Notes: generated from the sequence alone by a model not told the origin. A stretch of DNA of 64,000 nt from Strongylocentrotus purpuratus (GCF_000002235.5 NW_022145612.1:15492809-15556808), one strand, 5' to 3'; positions 22,349 to 35,938 are shown, counted from the first letter of the stretch. Made by a program: numbers and translations.

Positions 22349-24756
22349 GTAGATGGTTTTTCAAGATCGTTTAATCAAGAGCATAATACCCGTCATACAT
22401 CTGGATTAAATGAGGACGCAGGCCTGGAAGTCATGAGAAACATGGCCTGCAGGCTTTCTCCCATCAGGCCTCAGGAGGCGTATCACATGACAAGGACATT
22501 GAATTGAGCACGGCTTTACACCGAGTGTTTTTTCTGCCCTTCTCCTTACATCACGCCAACGCAGACGCATTTCAAAGTATACGGACACCCTTGGGTGAGA
22601 CCTTCTGACCAGGGAAGCGTCATGGTAGATCCAGTACATGGGCATAAACAACTACCAGGCAGGATAGTGTTGAGGCGTAGGTAGATGTAGGTCAAACATA
22701 ATAGGATGTATTCTGCTAAAATGTGAACCTGATGTTCGCAATCTGGTTCAAGAAAGGAATTAAGTGTAAGGAATGAGTTTTCCTTTTGTTAAACATAAAT
22801 GTAGACCAAGGGCCGGGTTTAACCGAGTTAGCAGAATACGGACATTCAAGTACACGTAGACTATTTGATAGTTTTTTTAGTTTAAACAGAAGGAATCGGT
22901 GTATCAAAAGGAAACAAAAATAAAAATATGAAATCTATCACATTGTTCATTTGAGGAATAGTTCACTTATCTTATTCAATTTATAAATTAAATATATAAA
23001 TTCTGCAAAGCATAATAAAAATAATTGAATTGAAATTTATAACATATTCTTTGCTAGTGAAGTAAAAATAAGAAAAGAAAAAAGAGGGAATTATAAACCT
23101 GAAGATGATTGTCATATGAAACAACTCCACCATTTTACCCTATATACACTATTTTATCAATGTTTCCAAGGATTTGAATAAAGTACTTTATCACAAACCC
23201 TACCGATAACCTTATAATGAAAAGAAATATAATGTACCGATAAACCAAAGAATGAGCATTTTTGTTACAGCTTTCTTTCTTTTAAATGGAAATAACAATG
23301 ACAAGGTATTTTTTCTCTGCTTTAAAACACATGCTTCAAGGGTTTAACTCCGGATTTGAAACACAGAAACACTTTGGCTCTTTGGCGTAAAAACATATTA
23401 AATTTCACTTACATCTAGGTTTACTTGGGGACAGTCCCTGCCCTGGGAAGAACACGTGGGCGTTTGGTAGATTATATCTCCTAGTCAACACCATTGTGAT
23501 AGCTTGAGGTAGAAATTCAATTAATCTTCATGCCCATTGTTTCTTTACTTTATCATCCATTACAAGCCACCTTCATTTGACAGTATTTGGCACTTGATGA
23601 GGTTGATATAGTGATTGATACCACATCGCCAACAATTATATATAAAATTTCATGCAATGATTTGTGAGATCTGTATCTTAAAAGCTCTCAAGAATACAAA
23701 ATATGATTTATAGACTGTACAAAAAACGTTGCTGTTTTTCTGTGGGAGTGCTGTATTGCTTTTAAACACCAGATATCATTAACAAAAATCACTGTATATT
23801 TTCTTTTTACATCAGATTTAATCATGGTTCCAGGTATAGAGAGGCTAAGAGATAAACCGGAAATATGATAATCAAGAAATTAGATAAACAAGAGATACAA
23901 TAAGTAAGTAATGATATATAAACCGAAAATATGATAAGTAAGAAATGAGATTAAAAAAGAAATGCCTCTGAAAGTAATAAAAATGGTCTCAACATAACGA
24001 ACAAAAAACACGGTAGATCGATGAAGAAAAATAAGATTGGAGAGATAATTTCAAGGGAGACGACCCCCCCCCCCCCAAAAAAAAAAGGAACAGGTAGTAG
24101 AACAATATGAACAAATAGAAACAGAAATTCAGATGTACTAAACTGAAAAATAGTATATATATTTGATTGTTCTGGTTTGAAAGATTTAGTAATACTTTAA
24201 CATCTAAGGTAGATCAACTTATACATCATTATCAATGCGAATGTTTTTTAATTAGCAAAATCAACAATATTAAACAAATCACAGACTGAAAGAATTGTAC
24301 TAGAAGTGGATTTATGATGAGTTTATTGGAGATAGAGAGATTGGAAAGGGAGGTGGGTGGCGAAGAAGGGAGCAGTGGAAGGCCTACACATGCAAAAAGA
24401 CTGATCAGTTTAGTTGTTGTCATAAGAATAACTTGTGAACAGAAAATGTACTCTAATCAAATTTCAGTTTATCACAGGCAGAGAATGTTCCAAAGGTGTA
24501 GCATATTTTGTTTTTCTTCTTCCAACCAGAGAAGGATATCAAATGACAATTTCTTGAAGTAATAAACAAAAAGACACCAAGAATCAATATCTTGACTAAC
24601 CATGGCATGTGTGGAAATATAGAGATGTAAATCACTCGCACTAACACTTTGATTTAAACATGACCTCTTTATGATAACCTGTTACATGCAGTCCTTATTC
24701 TTCATTAAATACTTTGTATACAGTCGTAAACACTTCACGTCTGCTGTGATCTAACA
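22349..24756. other. Unannotated spacer
   Basis: GC-richer to about 22650, then strongly AT-rich. C13 joined to A10 lies at 24064-24086. A short repeat ('ccgaaaatatgataagtaag' type) occurs near 23870-23955. No gene recognised. Confidence 0.45.
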
Positions 24757-24963
24757 TCATTGTTTTCTGAGAGCAGCAATTAAGACATGTTCTGTCAAGT
24801 CACATGTTGCGGCAATTTGTATCAAATCCATGTGAACCCTGTTGCCACGTGCTGATTTGATCATAAATTTACCCGAGGCACAGTTATCGAGGCCGTTACA
24901 GAAAGCAGACGGAGGTGTGAAAATGATGATCAATAGAATTATGCCTAAGGAACTAACCAACAT
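24757..24963 (-). CDS. Candidate small secreted protein, 68 aa
   Basis: From the ATG at 24963 (A at -3, purine-rich context) the frame reads 68 residues. The first 20 or so, MLVSSLGIILLIIIFTPPSA, look like a textbook secretion signal: short start, strongly hydrophobic core of Ile and Leu, then Pro-Pro-Ser-Ala before FCNG, with cleavage likely near residues 20-24. The rest has three cysteines (22, 28, 54) and no further membrane segment. A possible splice donor GTAAAT follows codon 30, so the real product could continue in another exon after CNGLDNCAS. It could be a peptide hormone or other secreted factor, but I see no family motif and no dibasic processing pattern. The frame is open 23 codons further upstream without another ATG. 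A chance frame cannot be excluded. Confidence 0.3.
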   Translation of the reverse strand: MLVSSLGIILLIIIFTPPSAFCNGLDNCASGKFMIKSARGNRVHMDLIQIAATCDLTEHVLIAALRKQ

Positions 24964-27940
24964 TCTCTCCCCACGTCTTATGCTTTCAAAGTAGCAACAG
25001 AAATGAGGTATAGTTCTGTTGTTCTGGAACAATAATGTTCTTCCGACTTCGTAATTGTCTTGGCCTACGCAAGGTGGCCTGATTATGTCTTGCCTATACG
25101 TGGGCAGTTAAAAGCTGAGAATATGTTGAAAAACAAGGAAAAAGCTTGATATGATAGATATCAGTCAATCAATCAGTAGAGAGTCATGAATAATGCTTTT
25201 ACATGGCAACTTGAAAAGATATTGAACTAACCATTAAATGTGTGTGGGAGTAAGTGTATGTTAAATGGTTGGAAAAGAGATGCAGTTATCATGTACATGA
25301 ACCTACGACAACATCCCTGTGTGCCCTAGTAACAGAGTGAGGTTAAATATGAAATTATTCCAGTCTTTGTATTTTTAGATACCCGGTATTGAAAAATAAT
25401 AGATATAGTAGGATAACACAAGTTAAAAATAACTGAAAGACTGTTAAACATGTGTGACAGGAACGTGACTGTAGTTCATGGGGTTTTCTTAGGATCAAAA
25501 AGTGAAATATCAATTTTACTAGTTCATCTAAAACATGAATTAATAGGAAAGTGAGAAGGTTAAAGGTAAATATTTAATCGCCATATTTTGACTATACTGC
25601 ATTCAAATTAAATTATTTATTAACTGTTGCCAAATAACTTTTCATTAACATGTTTTGTTTAACCCATTTCTTTAATTCTTGGCTTCATGAATTGTACATA
25701 TGATCAAACAGAAAATTGAAGATATTAAAAGATGTGTTTTTATTAACATTCCTGTCAAAGACTGTTATTCTGTCTGTTTATGCTGTTAAGGGTTTAAAAG
25801 CATCTAATGCAGACCAGTAGTAAAGTTAGTAAAGTTAGTTAACATTTAATGATACTTCACTATCTGATCAAAAATTGCTGAAGGTCTCATTTGTCCGGCA
25901 CATTGCCATTGAAAAAAACAGCTGATGGATATTTTGTTTGATATTGAGTTTGAATTAAAGAGAGAATCTTTGCTTATCGATAAAAAATTCAATAATATGT
26001 GCATGGCAAGGGTTGGTAATTTTGTTTGGGTTAAAAAAAACTACATCCTGACTGCTAAGTAAGTCTATCCTGGTAGATAACCAACTAGGATTTACATCTC
26101 TAATTCCTATCAAAGGGGCAAAGTAATCTAAGATTAATCACTCACCACATCCAGGGCACTTGCTCATGATTTTAGTTTTCACCCAGTGAGGTAGCTCAGT
26201 CGAAAATATGCAAGAGACATACATATGAGGAACTCATTTGATACACTAATCACGAATCTTGATTTCAGGACTAACAATTTCTCATAACCAAAGTCCTGCA
26301 GTTTGTATCTCACATTTGTCTCAATCAGGAGAAAACGCATTAATCCAAGGAGCTTGTAAGATTCTAGAGATCTAGCACCTGCCTAACTTATCAACATCAT
26401 CAAGGTCTGAGCGGTGCAGATAAATATATTCATACCCAAATAGAATATATTTCAGGGAAAGATAATAATAAAGCAAAAATAAATAAACAGCAGGGTGAAA
26501 AGGTCAAGGTTTCTGAGATATTAGATGATGTTCCAATTAAGTCATCCACTGCCATGAGTATGTTTAGGCATGTATGCAGAATTAGCATAATTAGAAGGTG
26601 GAAAAAAGAAAAAAAAGTATTGTTGATGGTGTCTAGGCAGAGTTGTTATCAGCTAATCAATTGGAGTAATTATCAAGAGAAAGAAAAGAAAATTTCATGG
26701 GTAATATAATTTCCCTTACATGGGTAACCATTACAGATAGGCTACGGTGATAGTATTGTATTCTACTATCACTTTTTTAATTTCCAGATAGGGGTGTAAG
26801 ATATGCTAATAGAGGTAGATACAAATCAGTCAAAAACATATGCATTTTATTCTTCACTCCAATTGAAATCAGTCAATACAAAAATAGAAACAAATAAAGA
26901 AACAGACAAACAAAAAACACACACACAAAGCAAAGGAAAAAAAAAGAGAAGAAAAAAAAAAAAAGACTAAAACAAAAATGTAAACTGAGATGTCAAGGTG
27001 TGATTTGTTCAAAATATAACAGGGGTAATTCAATCCATTAAAAAAGATATAATCACCTTAGTCATTTTTATTGTCTAAACTAAACAGTCAAACAATGAAG
27101 AAGTGAGCAATGTTTTCCTTCATAGGAAACTTATTTAAGAGACAAATGAAACTGGCAGAAAATTGCACAATTTACCAACTCGATAAAGAAGACATTTCCC
27201 AGTTTTAAAGGGTTAATAATTCAAAGAGTACATGCAAAGTTTTTCCCTCTCTCCACCATTTTTTGCTTAGGATCAAGGGAGATTAGCCAAATATTCCTGG
27301 CTGGCTTAGCACTGGAAGCCCAGGATTGGCAGTTGACGCTTTTTCAAAGAAACTTTTTCCAGGAAATTGGGTAAAATTAACAGCAGATTATCTCAAGACT
27401 CTTCCCGATGAACATATGATTTGTGGCGACAGGGTCAGATTAGAGCCCCCCGGCAAGGTTTTGCTATCTATTTGTGCCATTTCAGTTGAATGTAGGATCG
27501 GCAATGTTTTTATTTTTTTGAAAGTCATAGTAAACTCTACATGAACCCAGTAAGATTATTACATCAGTCATGTTGTCATGATGGCAGCAGAGCTTTTACT
27601 AATGTAATGATACTTTCTATTTCCACCAAGACATGCTCATCTAAAAGCATATCTCTTTTTTTCTCTTTAGAAAGGAACATCATTTTTTTAAAATTTACAT
27701 TTCAGACTTAAAGGCAAAGACTAACGGTAAAAGTAAAAGCCTGCAGCTGGATTTAACCTGTTGAATCCTAACCCTGGGATAATTCATGTTGGAGTCTATG
27801 AAGAATGTGTGTTATTCCAAAATCATGTCATATCCATTGGGTTAAGAGGGATAGTTTACTATTGGGTACTTACAAAATGCTATACACATTAATGTACAGA
27901 AAGTCAATGGTGAATGGATCCTCCGTCCCCCTACCGTGTT
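24964..27940. other. Unannotated AT-rich spacer
   Basis: A-rich stretches near 26880-26980 and otherwise low-complexity AT-rich DNA. A 72-codon frame at 27326-27544 has no recognisable domain and AT-rich third positions, so it is not called. Confidence 0.5.
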
Positions 27941-28200
27941 TGGGGAAGTGTACTGACCCAGTGGTTAGTCAAATGGTCTCTGAAGCAGTAGGTTAAGGGA
28001 TCAACACACACTCACTGGTTAAGTACCCTTGGGCTAGGTAGTTAATCCTAAATAGCCATGTCCCTCGAATAGGACTCTAAAGCTCTATGTCCTCTGCCTT
28101 AAAGGCTTCAAGCTGTATGTTATCATTGTACAGTACTCTGTTGTGGACTCAGGTGTACCTGGCACAAGCTTCTGCTTAGAAGAATTTATTTCTTCTACCC
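27941..28200 (+). mobile_element. tRNA-derived SINE, degraded
   Basis: An A-box-like 'tgacccagtggttag' (27953-27967) is followed about 25 bases later by a decayed B box (27991-28007). After this come 'taagtacccttgggctaggt' and a T-rich end. The order fits a tRNA-derived SINE; the B box is too decayed for a confident family call. Confidence 0.5.
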
Positions 28201-28336
28201 TATAGTACTTTGCTCTCGAATTACACTTATATTAAATACCTTACGTCATAATATTAAAATATTTTATAGAATAAACATTAGAACATATAGAACATAAGGT
28301 TACTGGAAGAAAATTGCTTACCGGTATATTAAAGCT

Positions 28337-28501
28337 TATACATACCTGCATGGACAAATCAGGTACCTCAAGATTTACGCAATCTATGGATATAATTATA
28401 TACAGATAACACTCTTGGGTTACGCGCACTTTGAGCTTGTATGCAATCTCTTCGATCATTTCAAACTTACATTCACCAGTATACGTTATGACATTGAGCA
28501 A
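28337..28501 (-). other. Candidate exon with consensus donor, unidentified
   Basis: On the minus strand an open frame ends at CAG followed by GTATGT, a consensus splice donor (junction at about 28347/28346). The peptide before it runs about 52 residues with alternating polar and hydrophobic residues and no recognised motif. No convincing acceptor with a polypyrimidine tract lies upstream. Weak. Confidence 0.12.
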
Positions 28502-29044
28502 TTATAATGAAATATCATAACACTCATTATCAAATTAGTCCCTGGCGAAGCGATGCACAAAGTACAAGAGCCCTCTTCTAGGAAATGCACTTAAAACAAT
28601 TGTTTATTGATGATAAGCCTATGATCTATGACTTGCTTGCATTGTCTATCGTTTGTTTATCCTTCGGAACAGAGAAGATAATATGTGCATGATAGATTTG
28701 GTTTTATGATTTATGTATTAGACATGCGCCCTGCACATGAACCAAGACTAAAGGATTATATCGTACAAGGCTTATTAGCCTTGACTCTCAAATGTACTCT
28801 ACATCAGAATAATTAGAGCAATGATACTCACCAAGAATGAGTCAATGTAGGAAGATAAAAATAAAGGAATTCTCATCCGTTATTCAGAGAAAACATTGTT
28901 TTCTTGAATATTAAAAGTATAAATTGACCTTCATGAAAATAGATTGTGATCAATTTGCTGTGATTTCTTTGTAGTGATATAAGCATGTACAGAATCAGTT
29001 TCCTTGCAAATAAAAGACAACATAAAACAGAGTAAGGAAGAGAG
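28502..29044. other. Unannotated spacer
   Basis: Nothing recognised. Confidence 0.5.
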
Positions 29045-29113
29045 AGAAAGTGGGTGGGGATAGGGGGATGGACAGAAGCAAGGGGGAGGGAGGTAGAGAA
29101 AGGGTAGGAGAGA

Positions 29114-29193
<80 letters not shown>

Positions 29194-29331
29194 TTACATG
29201 TGAATATAGGTGAAAATAATGACAGGAAAGAAGAGTGCTTTTCTCCAAAAGAAACAACAAGTAATCAGAATGGAGAACAAAATTGACACACAAACAAAAA
29301 GAAGAGAAAGATACAGACAAAAACAGATGAA

Positions 29332-29356
<25 letters not shown>
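29045..29356. repeat. (GA)n tracts and purine-rich flanks
   Basis: A near-pure (GA)n of about 70 bp at 29117-29188 and a shorter one at 29331-29356, joined by purine-rich unique sequence. Purines are on the + strand. Frames here are artefacts. Confidence 0.9.
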
Positions 29357-29362
<6 letters not shown>

Positions 29363-29689
29363 GGGATGTTAGATTTGAAATCTTTTCTTCTTCTTTGTCT
29401 TTTTTATGAAATATTGCACAGCAAGTATTCGATTTCTCAATTTTTCATGAAATACAGCATTAGTATTATGCTGGCTGCAAGCAGATTGTTCTTTAGTGAC
29501 CAAATCACATGTTTCCATGCACGTGATCATTCAAACAAGTGCATCAGGTGTCTATTAGGACAATATATCATTAATACTAACCTTCCAAAATAGCTAGAAA
29601 CCAACCTTAATATTCATATCATTATACTTAGGATAATCATCTTTGTTATACTGAAAATAAAATGTTCTACTCATCAGGTATTCAATCTT
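29357..29689. other. Unannotated spacer
   Basis: Nothing recognised. Confidence 0.5.
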
Positions 29690-29985
29690 GCTTTAGGAAT
29701 CTGCTCTTCAACAATATCTTTTACCTCATTAGTATAGTGCACTACATTAAAATAGAATCTAATAGAATGTATAACTAGAAATGCTGCAGATGTTTCCAGT
29801 TATTCAAGGGCAGTAATGAATAAATCTTCATACTCATATCATTAAGCAATGATCAATGTATATATATCTTCAGCCTCATCATTCTAATGCAGTATATTTT
29901 GATCCATAACTTGAAACACCGCAGATGCTTCTATTTATTCAAGGTTGGCAACATGACATGTCGGGTCATCAAATCATCAATCTGA
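29690..29985. repeat. Degenerate tandem repeat, unit about 137 bp
   Basis: 'tgcagatgtttccagttatt' with following 'caagg' at about 29785 recurs as 'cgcagatgcttctatttatt' 137 bp on. Flanking words such as 'cttca' and 'catatcatt/catcatt' recur too. Two diverged copies. Confidence 0.5.
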
Positions 29986-30240
29986 TGAATATTGAATATC
30001 ACAAATGATATTGCATGTGAGTATCCACTATATCTTGAATCAAACAACAAATCAAAGTACCTGCTTTTTATTGAGAGTCATCAGTATCTTTTTTCACTTT
30101 GAAAAAACACAAGTATATTGTAAGCATCGTATTCATCATATATGTATTTACACATTCAAGGTTAATTCTGTCTGAAATTCACAAATACCGGTAAAAAAGA
30201 CAATTGGACCTGAATTGAGAGAAATGGAAAGAGCTTTAAT

Positions 30241-30281
30241 AGAGGGAGAGACAGACAGAGAGACAGACAGATATAGAGTAT

Positions 30282-30361
<80 letters not shown>

Positions 30362-30362
30362 T
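30241..30362. repeat. (GA)n with GACA units
   Basis: GAGACAGACA units turn into a (GA)n of about 70 bp. Purine strand is +. Confidence 0.95.
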
Positions 30363-30916
30363 GTGGGGGTGGTGAGTTAATAGTGAGATTTCTTAAAACA
30401 TATTTTGACAGACCATATCTTAAAGATTCAAATTGTATAGTACCATATCTCATTACACATACAAATGCATTCATACAATTTGTCATAAGATAAGAGTACA
30501 ATCTTTACTTTAAATTTTTTAATAACAATGCCATTACTGCCAATGATAATACATGTCTATGGCTACAAAAGTCGTAATCTTTGTAAGGTCAAGGATAACA
30601 GTGGCAAAGACCAGACTAAGGCTAGTAACATCTCAGGTTTCATCGCACTATTCTTTTCAATTTATAATATAATCCATAATCATAGAACCATAAGGCCATC
30701 CATTGGATGTTGTTTACTCATCATCTTTTATACACTGCCCCAGATGATGCACTTTTCATTGCTGGACTACTTTCTCAGAAGGTATTGTTCCTCTTTCAGA
30801 TATTGGAGCTGTACTATATGAGAAGACACGTAAGCTTGCATTGCTTGAAATTGAGTAAAAATGAGATATTCTACTCAGAAAGCAAGTCAATAAACAACCA
30901 AACAAACTAACAAATT
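30363..30916. other. Unannotated spacer
   Basis: Nothing recognised; overlapping short frames without domains. Confidence 0.5.
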
Positions 30917-31062
30917 AGATGATAACAGTTCACTGAAATTGATATCATGCTATAAACCTATACCTTTTTGAAAGAAAGAAACAATCTAATAGATAAGATG
31001 ATAACAGTTCACAGAAATTGATATCATGCTATAAATCTATACCCTTTTGAAAGAAATGTCTT
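30917..31062. repeat. Tandem duplication, unit 79 bp
   Basis: Two adjacent copies starting 'agatgataacagttcac' at 30917 and 30996. They share 'gaaattgatatcatgctata' with few differences, so the duplication is fairly recent. Confidence 0.9.
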
Positions 31063-31612
31063 GAAGGACTTTGCATGGACAAGCTTAAAAGATATCAATT
31101 CACAAAAAGTGGATCACACAATAATGCTCCTCTTTTGGGGCCGGGGAAGAAATGTCACAAATGATTTTGCATGGAATGAAACCTTGGCTGGAAATCAAAG
31201 TTTTTCTTGAAATTGATATTTAAATGGGAATAGTTTATGACTCTCCAAAAAATAGAATAATTTTTGTCACTTTTATCTTGTAATATACATTAGAGGAAAG
31301 CAGTAATAAAGAGAAAAGGAGTAATGAATAGCATGCAATCTAACAAAATAGTCCATCAACCGATTGAATCGCCCACATACAGACAAGAAGACTCCCATTA
31401 AACCTTGTTCAGACATTAAATAGTAAACTGCCCCCCCCCCAAAAAAAAAGACTATCATGGCATAATAAAGGCCATTTTACATTGATAGTAAGTGGGTGAA
31501 AAAGTTAAAGTTCTATTTGCAAGAAAGATATCTAGGTAAGCATATTTACTTGCTCGACAGCGATTTCATACACTAATCAATTCCTAATTTCAAACTTGGA
31601 TCAAACACAATA
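31063..31612. other. Unannotated spacer with C10A9
   Basis: C10 fused to A9 at 31431-31449. Nothing else recognised. Confidence 0.5.
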
Positions 31613-31695
31613 CTTAACCCTAACCCCAAATCTAACCTCAACTCCAATTACAACACTAACCCTAACTCTTGCGCTTTTAATGAAATAAAGCCTGG
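31613..31695. repeat. Telomere-like repeat with shared tail, copy 2
   Basis: Imperfect CCCTAA units (ttaaccctaacccc, aacactaaccctaac) are followed by 'cttttaatgaaataaagcct'. This matches the arrangement at 2093-2184. Confidence 0.6.
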
Positions 31696-34600
31696 CGCAG
31701 CTGTTGATTGAACAAATGTAGGAGCATCTACATACTCCTATGTGCATTACAAAATACAGGCATGAGAAGCACACTATATATGCTCTGAATTTGTTGCAGC
31801 AGGTTTTAGGCCAATTATCACCTGATGTGTGAACAAGGTATTAGATGCCACATGCAGACTGTGGGATACAACAAGTGATAGATTGAGATTGACCCAAAGC
31901 ATCTCTTGATGGATGCAGTAATGAATAAAAATCACTCTTTGCTTCCCACTCACTATACGCTACACCCACTGCTAATGTTAAACTTGTTATTCTAAATCAT
32001 GATTGATTGACAAGTGCATGTTGCCCACGAAAATAAAATCAGTGCCGACTGTTAGGCACCGTTTAACAATTTTAAATCTGAGATGCATGCATGGCCCTAC
32101 GTGTTATCAGTGTCTGTGATATGGTGTAATATTCAAGCCATAAAAAAATTGCGCTTCAAAATGATCATGATCAAAAGTGCAGAGTGTCTCAAAATAGTAA
32201 AAATCTTTGAGTGACCGGTTTTACCATACTCATTTCCCCCAGTAGACTGTAGTGTTATAAAAAACCGTTAGGAACACAAAAATTTGATTTCGATCTCCAA
32301 TCATAAATATCTTAATAATCAGACAGGCGATCGGCTTGTAAAAGTCATGGGATTCCTGACTGACCTAAAGGTTAATAATTATGACTGCAGCATGAGCTAA
32401 ATCCAGGATTTTGTTTCAGAATCTGAGGCAATGTTACTGAGTCATTTAAAATGTCTCCTGTGTGCCAGAAAGCCTTAACTCATACAATGTATTACAGAAC
32501 TAACAATCTTCTGATACTCAGGACTCTGTGGAGTCTGTATGTTAAAATTATATAAGTAAGATAATCTAATCACTAATTATACTTAGTCTAGTAGTGCATT
32601 GGAGGATAACAGTCATCATTAAATAAGTTACTTTCAAAACATGGAGAAATATCAGAGAAACCGATCAAATGAGATGGAGGAAGATCGGGCAACTGATAAA
32701 GATACATTTTAATGATATGAAGATCCCTACCCAATGGAAACAAATTGGCAGCTTTGTCATGAGGCTGTATTAATGTGACAACCAACCAACTCCCTATCCA
32801 TCAACTGTGGTATATCATTTTGATATCCTAAATTTCTCATTTTCCCACATGATCCAGATTTCTCTGTGCTTTCGCGGAAGTTAAAATGAGGAAAAACTGG
32901 TATTTCATGTATCTACTTATATAATGAAAGTATTTTTTATAAAAAATGAATATTGTGGTTAAGTTTTTTTAAATATAAATGAATAGCTACGAATACAAAA
33001 CATTTATCAACATACCCCTTTTGGGTGATGACTGTTTTCCTTTAAGTTTATGGTGAAACCAAAAAGATACCCATTCAATTATACATGCCTACTCGTTTTA
33101 TAAAGGCTGACAAGAAGAAAAACATTAACAAAGGACAAGGCTTCTGCGAATGATTAACAGTTGGCTAGAGGGTGAGAGTTTATCCAAAAGCAGTCAACTA
33201 TCCAATTACACCATCAATAAGACATGTGACAAGTCACCTGACTTTTATACTAAAGAGTATCATCATCTTTCAGCTTTGAATCCAATTCCTGACTCAAAGA
33301 ATAAGAAATTGAATGTCTTTCTCGTTTTTGTATTTGGAGTACCAATAGTGTTTAGTAGCATGTTAAATAAGAGATTCAAATAAATGTCGGTGTCTAATAC
33401 ATAGGTCCTTTGATACTGATGAACATCCATCTACATAGAGACTTGAATATTGTAGCTAACTAGATAATTTTACAGAAAACCTGGAAGGTTGTAAAAATGG
33501 GGCAATTTGAATTTTTATTCATTAAACTACACAGTGATACTTTGGTGCCCTTTCAGCAGAACAGGGTTGTGAGAATTAGATGTTATATATAGCCTGTAAT
33601 TCTTAGGCACATATGACCTTCCGCATATCATTGAATTAAAGCCAACTCCATTTCTTTTCCCCCAATTGGTATTTCTTTTTTCTATGTAGGCTTATCATCC
33701 TTGCTCTAAGTCTCTTCTCACATCTCTCTTCGTCACCTTACTTACATTTTACTCTCCTTTGCTTTCATCTCCTCTCTCATGATTTTATTACCTTTTTGTG
33801 AAATGAAATTTCCAAGGACATATGAATATCTTATCTTAAGCTCCCGAAATATGAGAAACTTTTGTCTTCTAGAAATAGTGGCAGTCACAGGGGTATCCCT
33901 TGAATCATTTTTCTTTCTCAAAACCAATATTCTTCATGTATTTCCTCCCTAAGGGATGTTGTCAAACTGGGATGAAGAAAGAGTTATAACCATTTTCTTA
34001 TCCTTGATCATCGTGATTGTGATTTTCTTTTTTTTAATCCCTCTCCAAATATATCTCATCTAGCTTAAGAAATATATTTCCAAAGGACAAAGAGGACTGT
34101 TATTTCTGCATAAAAATCCAGTGCTATAAAGGCTTTTATTCAGAATTTTTTTTGCTGATTGCCCTTTACCATCAACCATAAGTCTATAGTTATATTCTTA
34201 TGTATAGTCACAAGTAAGACTTTTCATTTAAAAGAACAGTGAATTCTCCGTGAAATATTGATTGACATTTAGCGATGATGCAAAGATCTGATACCCCCAT
34301 GAACTTCAACCTGCTTTTGAACAAGTGGTGCTTTTTAAAGGTTTCCATCTCAAAAATCAAAATAATACATGCTAAAAGGAATCTTTGTTTCATATATAGA
34401 TTTCTATTTTCCAAGAGGTCAGCTTGATATTACCAACTCCATTTGACCTTTCTTTCCTCTCTCTCTCTTAACAGCATGAATTGCTGAACGACCAGTAACG
34501 TGGCCTTTCATCATCCCCCTTTACTTGAAGAAATGCTTCTCTGATTTCCTGTAACAAATAAAAGGATAGATGAGGTGGTATCTCCTGTTTCAAGCATTGG

Positions 34601-35930
34601 AAGATGAAGAACAAATGGATTCCTTCCCCTAAATGTCATATCGGAAGCAATATTGCATCCTGTAAAGAAGCGCTCTGAAACAGATTGATTGCAGATCAAC
34701 GAGGTTCTATCATGTAGGTCATAGGAGGGAATGGTCATTTAACGGCCGAGGATTGAAAGGGGTGAAGCTAACCCTGAATTACTCCAATTTCTTCCATCAA
34801 AATATAGGGCAATCAAAGATAAATGGAATTTATCAATAAATATCATGAGACGTTCAGCCAATGTCCTATTTCTGGCTATTTATCGAGTACTTGAAATAAA
34901 ATGAAGAAATGCATTAAAACCACATCTCATCGAAAACTGAAAAAATATTGTACAAGATTAAATTATCTATGCATGTAATCAGACAAAAGAAAATGCAGTT
35001 ACTGTATACCTACACATATTTTGTTGCTGATTTCCCAACCTAAATGTAATGCTTATCTGTGTCAAGATTAGTTTACAAAACCAACCAAAAATTCATTGGT
35101 ATTTGAAATGCCAAATTATGACATTTGGTTAATTCAGTTAATAAATAGTTGGCAGATTCCGGTTTACACAATCCCCCCCCCCTTTCAAATGGAATATCTC
35201 AGTGCACTGCCAATTGATATATTTCTTGAAGGCCCATTTATGAAATTGATTATGACAGGGAGAATATCCAGTCCAAATTTTCCTATCGATTGCGATTGCG
35301 TCCTCCAAAGCCTACAAGAATAGGTGGCTTGAACTTTAAGATAAAGAGGAATCTTCCATTTATTGTGAATTATTGAAGGGAGATAATACGGTCAAGGTGA
35401 TTGGGTGCAGAGAAGAAATTGATCTAAAAATGATCTTTTGATGATTAATATCAGAGATCAAGGAAGATTTATTCAATTGAGGCCACTTGGCTGCAAATTA
35501 ACCATTTCCACTATAGAATTGCGCAATTATTTGGTGATATTATACCTATATCATATAATTATATTCTCAAGCTCTTCTGATTAAGATATTTAGAATCATA
35601 AGTCAGTTACTCAAAATACAACATATCATTGCCACCGGTTTTACAAAATGATTAAAGAGCCTGAAACAAGCTGGCTGGCCCCTGGAGAGTTTGTATTTAA
35701 AGCATACATTTCAATTGCAGGCACATTGGCCCTGTTTCATTTAACTTGTTATCAATAACAAGTTCTAAATGTCAATGACAAATATGTTCGGGGCCAATCA
35801 AGTGCCACAATTTCAGTAGCTTTTAGCAGTTATTGTAACTTGTCATTGATAAAAAGGTTGATGAACAGTGCCCTCATTCAACCAAAGGTTAGACGTAGCT
35901 TTGAAGCTACATCTAGAGTACAAACACTTC
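31696..35930. other. Unannotated spacer
   Basis: AT-rich, without a recognised gene. A strong acceptor-like sequence (pyrimidine tract ending 'cttaacag' at 34474) is followed by a seven-codon open stretch to TAA and an AATAAA about 80 bp later. I treat that as a motif only. Short frames with hydrophobic stretches occur but lack supporting signals. Confidence 0.4.
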
Positions 35931-35938
35931 CTCTAAAG
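35931..35938. repeat. hAT target-site duplication, left
   Basis: CTCTAAAG, identical to 37129-37136. Confidence 0.95.

Noticed and set aside
27326-27544. 72-codon frame with a plausible globular look
   Set aside because: No ATG at its start (it opens at TTG), AT-rich third positions and no recognised motif.
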